DNA of 64,000 nt from Leguminivora glycinivorella (taxonomy: Eukaryota; Arthropoda; Insecta; Lepidoptera; Tortricidae), in contig NC_062977.1 of NCBI RefSeq assembly GCF_023078275.1, positions 7,771,118 to 7,835,117 of the forward strand. The letters are read 5' to 3'. The position numbers and the translations under genes were made by a program. The notes beneath the pieces were generated by a model that was not told the origin of the DNA, did no database searches, and saw only the letters and a program-made list of their open reading frames with translations. Shown one piece after another: positions 23,381 through 32,161 of this stretch. How positions within the stretch are numbered: the stretch's first letter is position 1; each line of letters opens with the position of its first letter.

Positions 23381-23999
23381 GTACCCTGATTACCATAATG
23401 TGTTTTTTAATTACCTACATCTCGCCGCAGTATAATAATACTACGAAAGCGTTTCCCTGCTAGAATTAAAGACTGAATGCGTAACCTACTGACTATTCAG
23501 ACAGCGGCGAATACTAAAAAAATAACTTTGAGTTTGTTGCCAAAGTATTAGATAGTTTTTAAGCAAATGGATATAAAATATTAATCTTGTTCTTTTTTGT
23601 TGCTAAGATAGCTTAGATAAATAATACACTGCATTAAACTGATGTAGAGCTATTCTATGCCATATTAAGTACGTTTTGATACATTTTTCCAGTTTTTAAT
23701 TGTAAACTTAGAACAACATTTGTACTATTTCGGTTATAATTACGCCCCGACTTTGTATAAAAATCATCTAAGACCGTCATTTACGACCCTATCAAATCAT
23801 GGGTGTAAAGGACGTTATAACATTTTGACGTGTCCTTTACAACTATCTATCTTCTAAATCGTTTAGTTTATCACTACGGTTGCTACACTAGGTTAAAGAT
23901 ACTCGTAATCTGCATATTTTTCTTATACACGTCACAAATATAGGTCAAAAAAACAAAAAAGTGGGTTTATCTTTCTCTTGGAAACCTGCATTACATGTC

Positions 24000-26940
24000 C
24001 TTTACGACAATTGAACCCAAAGATATCGATTACAGTTGCGGATAAAATATTTTTAGTGCTGGTCGTAAAGGACGAAGAACAAAAAAACTTGTCCTTTATG
24101 CCCAACTTATATGATTAACGACTGCTGACGTATGAAAACAAGGTGAGTGGAAGGTAGGGCGTGAGATAAGTAGATATTATTTAAATATTCCTACTGTTAG
24201 TAAAAGACACAGCTTTATTAAATACCATTTTGTTTTCAAAATTGTCCCTCCGGAAAACGAATAAGATTACTTCCAACGGCATTGTAAATAAGCGCATTAC
24301 GCATTAAAATTCGAGTTCACATTTCAGCTGGAAGTGACACACTCGTTACCAACAATGCGGACAATTTTATCGGTTCAATTCCTCTATTCATTCCAGCATA
24401 CAAAAAGTAATTTGAAGTACTGATCCGGATGAGCGCTTACTTAGGTATCTATTTTTAAGAGACGCACCGAGACTCGAAACGGGTGGAGCTGACTTCCGCG
24501 CATATGTGAGAAGGCACGCACCGTCTCACACGTCCGTGTCGTGCTTACGAACACGGTAAACACTTACATTATTCTATTGAAGAGATTCCACTCCCCTCTG
24601 TAAAGGTCTTATTCCATTCTGTTGCATTTAAATCATCTCGCAACGACTCGACACTCTTCGGCACTTAAGTGCAATATTAATAAAGAATTTTCATCGTTGT
24701 ATGAACCTGAAGAGGTTAGATTCAAGTGGATTAAGTAAATCGCCATGAAACCACTATGGAATATTGGAGTGGCAAGCAGGCTTCGTCCCGCGAGTGGCTA
24801 GTAACAATGACGACGCAGATAAAGAGGGTCGATAACGTGAAATAGCAACGTGAAAACGTGGCGAGAAAATAGCATTATTAACCTCCCGGGCATAATACGC
24901 GTGCCAGTGCGCCAGATATGGTAATGATTATGTAAATCCCCTCCTCACAGGTACATCTCGGGAACGTTATATACTTATTAAAAGCAAGATTGCGAGACCG
25001 AGGGGATTGTCTCACAAAAAGTTTGTCCGACCTTCAAAAGACTCCAAGTGTTTACCGCGCTCTCAAATTTTACGACGTTAGTAATTTGAAATCTCAGGTT
25101 TCCTGAAATCGGACTATCGACGTTGCAGTTTTACTTGGCGACTCTCTTTTCAATTTTCTTAGTTTGCCACTCGATGCAGGGAAGCATTGTATGGCTAGAT
25201 TCTTATCTCTCTCGAAAGCTATTTAGCTAAATGGAATTTACAGAGCCCGCACTGCAGTTCGACAAAGTACACGGCAATATTTAAAATCCTGAATTTTAAG
25301 TCTAAAACCCAGGCATTGTATTATGTGTCTAAGATTTTTCAAGATTCTTTTTACAAAACTCTGGCTGTGTCCTTTTTTTATAATGCACTTCACAAAATTA
25401 AAATAGTATCCTGCGCTGTAAACAAATTTTTGTTTAACTTAATAAGAGTTTCAAAGGGATTTAAGCGGAATTGAGAGTTCATGAAAGTTCCAAATTATCT
25501 GTTATATGTACGCGTTTGGAAAGTACGTATCCGATAAACATTCGTCAACAATTACACAAAGCGCTGTTTAAGATGTTTAACTTGAAGCACCTAATTGAGC
25601 CCCGTTAATCAAGATTCAAGAGTAGAAAGTTTTCACAAGTGCTTAAATTATTTACCTCAAACAAAAAACATCGACATTCAAAGGATTTCTGAGATGTTTT
25701 CGCTTACATTGAAGTAGCGTAGAACACAAAGTGTATAATGCAAATATAAAATATTGAAAGCAAGCGCTGAGCGTCAAAAAACTGACGCCGAACCTCGTTA
25801 ATGAACTTAATGAGTAAAGAAACTGAGTTGTATCACACGGATAAGTTTACGAAAGCATCTCGCAAGTTTCTATTCTGGATTCTGGTGATACAAGCCGAAG
25901 TATTCGTTTAACTTGTACTGAGCAAATTTAAATGCATCATAAAATAAATACAGTCTTATTTCATGTTTCAAAATTTCCCGTTTAACGCCAGTTAATAACT
26001 ATTTTGCGTATTATACGTTAATTATGAATTTGTAATTATTAAGAAGATTATCAGTATAATCGGTATTTATGTGATTGAAAGAGGCAAACATAAACTTTTG
26101 ATGCATTATCATTATTTTGTATGATCATTTAAACAAAACATACTAAGGCTATAGAAAAATGGATTAATGATGGATTATCAATGTAATGATGAGTTTGTAC
26201 ATGATTCTAAGTATGAAACTGTGTTGCTACGTTTTTAATGAAAGAACAATTCAAGCATTCAGCAATCCACATGAAAATGTCATTAAGTTTTAGACCTTGT
26301 ATGAAAAACAAAAGTCTTTCATTTCAATGACAATTTCAGATGGATTGGAACGTTATTGCGTAACTACGTCCAAATACAATCGAGTGTATTTACTAAAAAA
26401 TACACGCGATTGGTCTTTGAATAAACGTTTTTAGTTTTCATTAATATCCACAGAAAGGCAACAAAAGCTTGACAGGAAAATTGACACTAGAAAATATCGG
26501 CAAATAACGCTAACAAAAACCCAGTCTCCAAAACTACGCGATACCTACGTACTCAGTAAAATGAAATACGTAGTCGGCACCGGCCTTCGGAAAATGGTTT
26601 AATATCGAAATGTGATCACTTAGCGCAATCTCTTACCAAAGAAAAAAACACAGAAAATTCTCGAATGTACTTAGCTTTTACCAGAAACCGAAATATGTTT
26701 CAATTTTCATGAAACACACAAAAACAGTTGGATAGGCGGCCCAATCCATTCCTTTTTTGTATTAGATGAATGAGTTTTACGCTTTTTCCGCTACATGCTT
26801 TGTGCTCCAGATTTTACAAAATATTGCGATACCTACGCATGTTATTTAAATTTCGAATGTTGGCAACCCATCAATGTTATGAGATTAAACTTATGAGTTT
26901 TTAGTGTTACTAATTCGTCAATCGTTTGTTTAGATATGTG
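24000..26940. other. Unique AT-rich region
   Basis: Beyond three GTAAAGGAC/GTCCTTTA motifs at 23996-24100 continuing from the fold-back, no repeat, gene or RNA is recognised. A palindromic-looking GACTCGAAAC/GCACGCACCG patch near 24460-24540 is GC-richer than its surroundings but shows no frame. Confidence 0.4.
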
Positions 26941-26943
26941 ATT

Positions 26944-27316
26944 GTAGGGTAAACTCGCTTCATTCGGTGACACGCCTAATTCGGTGATTACAAGCTTTGA
27001 AGCACTATTCCGAACGCGACCAGTGGTAACGCTGAAAGTGAACGCAGCCGACGCGCGCGAAGGAGGGTAGATCGCGCGCTGTCTATACAACTTTAACATC
27101 CACCCGCTTTCGTCAGTTTTTCCGTGATCATGATGCATGCAACTACGTCGAAATATCGGGAGCTCGACAAAAAAGGTAATCACGGTCTATATCCCGGTCA
27201 ATATAAGTCTAATGAAAATAACCGTGAATCATTCAAAACTCTTACTATTCCGAAAGATGATTTTTGGTTGTTTCACCAAATTAGGCGTGTCACCGAATGA
27301 GGCGAGTTTACCCTAC
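26944..27316. mobile_element. DNA element with about 40-bp terminal inverted repeats
   Basis: GTAGGGTAAACTCGC then TTCATTCGGTGACACGCC on the left, mirrored by GGCGTGTCACCGAATGA and GGCGAGTTTACCCTAC on the right, 373 bp overall. The inverted ends explain why short frames at both ends translate to the same GVSPNEASLPY string. The interior at about 27140-27240 (GTCGAAATATCGGGAGCTC, ATATCCCGGTCAATATAAG) resembles Penelope-like terminal text, so this may be a composite. No transposase is present. Confidence 0.75.
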
Positions 27317-27499
27317 TAATAGAACACGTACTAAACATGCATAGGTACATAGTTTGCTTCATCTCGATTTATCAAACCTAGAAATAATTAAGTATTCATG
27401 GAGATACGGCTATAGAATTCTTCGACGCTGCAAAAGCACCCAAGAGGAAAATATTTACGCTTTTTCGAAATGCAGAAATCAAGTAACAAGGAATCGGTT

Positions 27500-27706
27500 T
27501 TAGCGTGGAGCGTCAGGGCTTGCGAATAAAACGAAAGTACCATCGGTGCAGTAATAATGCTTACCTTCTGAAATATGAGTGAGGCATCCAAGCGTGCCGC
27601 AATGCTGGCGAATCATCGGAAATGAGCAAGTAATTAGTGCCGTTTTTGATGTTTCGTAGAATTCTTTTTTCATTTCATTGTTGATTACTTTTGGGAATTT
27701 TTTCAT
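27500..27706 (-). other. Unrecognised minus-strand reading frame
   Basis: A 68-codon frame starting MKKFPKVINNEMKKEFYETS contains several cysteines. After TTTCAGAAG it meets GTAAGC, a good splice donor, and 124 bases on TGCTTTTGCAG gives an acceptor. The joined reading would end soon after. I do not recognise the protein. A frame of this length is not rare by chance in DNA of this composition, so this is weak. Confidence 0.15.
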
Positions 27707-27785
27707 CAGGTTATCGTAACTACATGCTTCATTTTATTTCAGATGACTATCAGGTTGCTGGAAATAATGTTTGCGAATATAAAAG

Positions 27786-28216
27786 GAGGTAGGGCATAGC
27801 GAATGATATTCCGCTTTTTGTGGTAGGGCACAGCACAGCGGATATCGTCTCGCTCGAATCTAGAGAAGAGCCCAACTAGGGAAGTACCTCCGCCTTACAG
27901 AAGACCACAGCCAAATAGCACTAGACCCTACTCATAGTGTTGTGTTCCTGCCGGTGAGTAAGGCTGCCAGAGCTCAACGAGGGTGCGGTGTGCCGACGAC
28001 GGGAGGACTTACGGAACTAATTTGTTCCGTCTAATCCTCCTTGGAACTTGTACACTCCTTTTTACTGTGTACTTATACATAACACAGCAAAAGGGAGTGT
28101 ACAAGTTTCTAATGGGGTGGCAACGCGCATGTGACACTCTTTGAATTGCAGGCGTCGATAGGTTACGGTGACCGCCTTCCATCAGGCGGACCGTATGCTT
28201 GTTTTCAACTGACGTA
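27786..28216 (+). repeat. Dispersed repeat family C, longest copy
   Basis: Starts GTAGGGCATAGCGAATG, runs through GTTCCTGCCGGTGAGTAAG, CAGAGCTCAACGAGGGTGC and a central hairpin (ACTTGTACACTCC ... GGAGTGTACAAGT, 28047-28107), and ends GGCGGACCGTATGCTTG. Other copies are at 7795-8055 (inverted), 29815-30020 and 44595-44735. It is SINE-like or a non-autonomous element about 430 bp long, non-coding. Confidence 0.75.
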
Positions 28217-28224
28217 TTATAAAA

Positions 28225-28686
28225 AAACCGGCCAAGAGCATGTCGGGCCACGCTCATTGTAGGGTTCCGTAGTTTTAGGTATTTTTCTCAAAAACTACTG
28301 AACCTCAAGTTCAAAACAATTTTGCTAGAAAGTATTTATAAAGTTCTACTTTTGTGATTTTTTCATATTTTTTAAACATATGTAAACCCTTATTCATTTT
28401 TTAATACCTATCCAACAATATATCACACGTTGGGGTTGGAATGAAAAAAATATCAGCCCCCACTTTACATATAGGGGGGGAGGGGGGTACCCTAATAAAA
28501 CATTTTTTCCATTTTTTATTTTTGCGCTTTGTTGGCGTGATCGATATACATATTGGTACCAAATTTCAGCTTTCTAGTTCTAACGGTTACTGAGATTATC
28601 CGCGGACGGACGGACGGACGGACGGACAGACAGACAGACATGGCGAAACTATAAGGGTTCCTAGTTGACTACGGAACCCTAAAAAA
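28225..28686 (+). repeat. Dispersed repeat family A
   Basis: Opens ACCGGCCAAGAGCATGTCGG, then AGGGTTCCGTAG, which is mirrored by CTACGGAACCCT at the far end. The interior has CACACGTTGGGGTTGGAATG, a run of G near 28473-28488, and a (GGAC)n then (AGAC)n tract at 28604-28640. A second copy is at 55897-56390. It abuts family C directly. Non-coding and of unknown class. Confidence 0.75.
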
Positions 28687-28689
28687 ATA

Positions 28690-29297
28690 AGTGAGACACA
28701 GCAGATAATACATTGGGTAAACAAGCTGGATGCCACCAAGCCAAAAAGGATATCTGACATCACACAGTTGCTCTTTCAACTTGCTAGTTAACGTTCTTAT
28801 ATCAGGTGTTACGTAAATGAGGGCGCGTGGATACAGAATAAATAAACTCGAATGTGGTATTGCTAAGGAAATGACAAGACGATTTTCCCCGAAAAACCTT
28901 CTCGAGATTTTACTCGAACTACGAACTTCAAAGATCTCACAGAATTCCAGAGGCGCAAGTTATCTTATTGCAGAAACCTCATGCTAAAATATAATACATT
29001 GATCGCAACAAACTTGGTGAATGCCACCTGTGGCGTAAAGCGCAATGCATGGCGCAAGGTGGTCAACTTGTAGACCAAAGAATAATTTCATTCTGATTCT
29101 GCGAGTGGACTGCGATTCTGGAGAATATTGAAATTGTTTTCTAACGAATTTTGTATCTGGCCGGTTAGTTCCTTACAGATAGAAAAGAGTTTTAGGTAAA
29201 TCTTACACTAATGTCGACAATGAGGCTATATTCTCGCCTGTCCTACCGTCGCCCATGCCAAACCGCGGATGGCTAAAAAAAATCATGTATTGTATGG
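28690..29297. other. Unique stretch
   Basis: No gene, RNA or repeat recognised. Confidence 0.4.
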
Positions 29298-29427
29298 TAC
29301 AGTCACCTGCAAAAATAAGTGATGATTTCTGTTCCTTGTCGCTTTTAATCATTTGAGAACTTTGTATGATATAGATTTTATTGTGACAAGGTACAGAAAT
29401 CATCAATTATTTTTACCGGTGACTGTA
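29298..29427. mobile_element. Second copy of the TACAGTC mariner-like MITE
   Basis: TACAGTCACC and GTGATGATTTCTG on the left, ACAGAAATCATCA and GACTGTA on the right, 130 bp with TA at both tips. It differs from the 1828-1965 copy by scattered substitutions and a shorter loop. Confidence 0.75.
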
Positions 29428-29722
29428 CAGGCACTTTTTATATAATGAATTAAATTATGGGCTTTGTTGTGGGTTGTTTACTTATAGGACTATAATATAA
29501 CTTTTAGTTTGATAATAGAAGCTTCTCAATAACCTTTGTTTTTATTAAGTGGCACGTCCTCGTCCCCGATCTAATCAAGAGCAGTCCCGTGACGCACGCG
29601 TCATTTGCCTGTTCTTTTAGTGCAAGTTTGATTTCAGTATCGTGTCGTTTTAAATAAAGCTAATTCATAAGGGAAATACTTTTTAACATTATCAAAACTA
29701 TAGTCAGAGAGGGTATGAATGA

Positions 29723-30150
29723 AACTAAAGTAAGGTACAGCGCGACAATTTCTACTGGGGGGCAAATGCAACTGATCCATTTTTGTCCACGTTTTACAAT
29801 GTTTGCATTATCAACGAGGGTGCGGTGTGCTGATGACGGGAGGACTTACGGAACTAACTTGTTCCGTTTATTGTCCTTTGAGTCGTCGGCAACCCGAACC
29901 CTCCTTGGAACTTGTACACTCCTTTTTGCTGTGTACTTAACACAGCAAAAGGGAATGTACAAGTTTCTAATGGGGTGGCAACGCGCATTTGTTTGAGTTG
30001 CAGTCCATAGTTTCCGCTTTACATCAGCGATATATGGCACGCGTGTTCAGTAGATACATGTGGAACTCAACTTAATAGTGTAATAATGGAAATAATGGAT
30101 CAATTACAATTGACCCCCAGTCGAGATTTGCCCCGCTGTACCTTAAGTGA
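29723..30150. mobile_element. Fold-back MITE interrupted by a family C repeat
   Basis: Left arm TAAGGTACAGCGCGACAA and AACTGATCCATTTTTG at 29723-29810; right arm, mirrored, TGGATCAATTACAATTGA, GTCGAGATTTGCCCCGC and TGTACCTTA at 30040-30150. A family C copy (29815-30020) lies between the arms, so it inserted into the MITE's loop. A one-arm relative is at 60256-60390. Confidence 0.7.
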
Positions 30151-30302
30151 ATAATGAGAGGCATGGAAAATAATGCTGCAATTTTTACATCATGGAATGG
30201 AAACTCACATGTGGAATCTCTCTTAATAATATCGTAGTCATATTGATAGGCATTGTACGCTGATTGCTTACTAAATACAAACATAAGATTAAATAGATAT
30301 TC

Positions 30303-30515
30303 TTCTCGTGGGTGTCGTAGAAGTCGACTGTGGGATATGGGTTAAGTTGTGGCGTAGGCGAGAGGCGGGCAACCTGTCACTGCAATGTCACAATTTCTAT
30401 TTCTTTCAACCCCTTTTTGCTAAGAGTGGCACTGAAACTTAGTAGTTCATGTGTTCTGCCTACCCCTTTATGAGATACAGGCGTTATTATATGTATGTAT
30501 GTATGTATGTGTATA
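30303..30515 (+). repeat. LINE 3' tail ending in (TATG)n
   Basis: GGTGTCGTAGAAGTCGACTG, GGCGAGAGGCGGGCAACC, AAGAGTGGCACTGAAACTTA, CTGCCTACCCCTTTATG, then a run of TATG repeats at about 30489-30511. It matches the shorter insert at 6546-6658. Tails of this form belong to RTE-type lepidopteran LINEs or their SINE derivatives. Only the 3' 210 bp are present. Confidence 0.7.
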
Positions 30516-30890
30516 ATAGGTGACTGTCGAGTGACGTCACGGACGGTAACACACACTGTTACGCTCGCGCTTTTTTGTTATCACAATAATAGTAATCTCA
30601 CGAGTTGCCTTCATCTGCGCTTATCAATGTGTGCACTGGTGCCTCATTAGCCTGTGTTAGTGTGTGCGTTCTGCCGCGCACTAGGATAGTGCGTTTATAG
30701 TGCTTTTTATAGCTGTGTATCAAAGTGACATTTTACGTGTGGCGGGTAGATTGACAAGATTTGGTTGACGGTCTATACACACTTTATAAAATTTAAGACT
30801 CTGGTGCTACGGCTAGCGCCATCTAGCAACGCATATTGGAACTGTTGTGGTTGACTTACGATAAAGCCCCCTATTCACGTAGTGAGCGAA

Positions 30891-31907
30891 ATGGTTGTCT
30901 GCGCTGCGGCATGCGGTAAGCCCATGGGCACAACGGGTGTCGCCAAATGCAGCTGTGGGCTGACTTTCCACAAAGTCTGTGTGAACATGGGCCCAAATGC
31001 CCGCGTTCCTGTTACTTGGGCTTGTCCGACGTGCAAGTCGGCCAGCTGTCGGCGCGACAACTCCGACAATACGCCTGTGAAGCAGAGTGTCGCCGACGAG
31101 GATGATGCGCCAGTTGACCAACAGCTGGATGTTGCGGAGCAGCTGTCCTTGCTTCGCATTGAGTTTGGGGCTGTGCGCAGCGAAATTGCGGGCTTGCGTG
31201 GCGAGGTGGCCAGCCTACACAACCTCTTCGGCAGCCTCAATAGCCGCCTGGATGTTCTGGAGGACAAGGTCAGGCGCCTGGAGGAGCGCCCGGAGGGTTC
31301 CGCCGAGAGCGAGTCGGGTGACCAGACCTCGGCAGGAGTAGCGGTGGAGCTTCAGCAGACGGTTGCGCGCCTACAGCTGGAACTGAACGACCGCGACCAG
31401 GACGCGCTGCTCTCTGACCTCGATATTGGTCATATTCCAGAGGCAAAAGGGGAAAACGCTGTCCACACAGTTATCCTTGTCGCGGCCAAGTTAGGGGTCA
31501 CGTTGGAGCAGCGGGACGTGGTGTTCGCCGAGCGAGTCGGGGCAGTGAACAGGAGCGAGGAAGGAGCAGACGCTGAGGCTGGGGGCCGGCCGCGACGTGT
31601 CGTCGTTAGGTTGGCGCGGAGACAGCTGCGGGACGAGCTGCTGCAGGCTGCCCGGGTGCGGCGCAATTTCACCTTTTCCGACGACAACTCCTCAGGCCCT
31701 CCGCGTCGCGTCTATGTCAACGAGCGCCTGACACGGACGAACCGCCTACTTTTCCACAAAGTTCGCGAGTTATGTAGGCAACACCAGTGGAGGTTCTCGT
31801 GGACGAGGCGAGGCCGAATCTTTGTTCGACAGGCAGAGGGAAAGTCTGCTGTTTCCATACGCTCTGAATCAGACTTGCAGCGTGTTTTTGGAACGAACTC
31901 TGTCTGA
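30891..31907 (+). CDS. LINE ORF1 protein: zinc finger, coiled coil, FP25K-like C-terminus
   Basis: Intact 338-codon frame from the ATG at 30891 (an earlier in-frame GTG at 30882 is not needed). The N-terminal 55 residues form a PHD/RING-like zinc-finger pattern: C-x3-C, then KCSCG, FHKVC and a final WACPTC. Residues about 80-180 are acidic and heptad-like (QLDVAEQLSLLRIE, SRLDVLEDKVRRLEER), a coiled coil for self-association. The last 110 residues (VVVRLARRQLRDELLQAARV, VYVNERLTRTNRLLFHKVRE, RGRIFVRQ, SESDLQRVFG) resemble the C-terminal part of baculovirus FP25K-like proteins, a fold shared by many insect LINE ORF1s. It is expected to bind element RNA and form the ribonucleoprotein with ORF2p. 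High GC content compared with its surroundings. Confidence 0.85.
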   Translation: MVVCAAACGKPMGTTGVAKCSCGLTFHKVCVNMGPNARVPVTWACPTCKSASCRRDNSDNTPVKQSVADEDDAPVDQQLDVAEQLSLLRIEFGAVRSEIAGLRGEVASLHNLFGSLNSRLDVLEDKVRRLEERPEGSAESESGDQTSAGVAVELQQTVARLQLELNDRDQDALLSDLDIGHIPEAKGENAVHTVILVAAKLGVTLEQRDVVFAERVGAVNRSEEGADAEAGGRPRRVVVRLARRQLRDELLQAARVRRNFTFSDDNSSGPPRRVYVNERLTRTNRLLFHKVRELCRQHQWRFSWTRRGRIFVRQAEGKSAVSIRSESDLQRVFGTNSV

Positions 31908-32161
31908 GGACTGGGCGGTCGTATGTAGTATTTACGAATTAATTCCTCAACTGTGGCAAGATGTTTTTTTATTTAGTTTCTTAATCTTTATGTTGGTTAA
32001 CATGTTATTTTCTTCTTCTCTATGTCATGTAATCTGTAATCTGTGGCTTATTTTGTGTACGTCAGGCTGGTATGCTATTGTTTTCTGTCAATGTCAAACT
32101 TATGTGACTTCTGTCATCTGTCAGGTGGAAGGGAATATTTATTATCACAATAACTACGGGT

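Larger units (their letters stand above)
22114..23965. repeat. Large imperfect fold-back, arms about 620 bp
   Basis: Left arm 22114-22740 and right arm about 23205-23965 are reverse complements over nearly their whole lengths. Landmarks include GACCTATATTTGTGACGT, AGTGTAGCAACCGTAGTGAT and GGCATAGAATAGC with their mirrors. Substitutions and small indels are scattered throughout. The right arm has a roughly 130-bp MITE inserted near its inner end, and the centre holds two more MITE-like units. The pair motif GTAAAGGAC / GTCCTTTAC recurs many times in and just outside the outer arms. No protein frame is present. It could be a fold-back DNA transposon or an inverted duplication. Confidence 0.8.

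Noticed and set aside
26842..27319. Two frames ending in GVSPNEASLPY as related proteins
   Set aside because: They are the two inverted terminal repeats of one element read on opposite strands.
31087..31687. Other frames inside LINE ORF1
   Set aside because: These 84-130 codon frames are shadows of the GC-rich ORF1.
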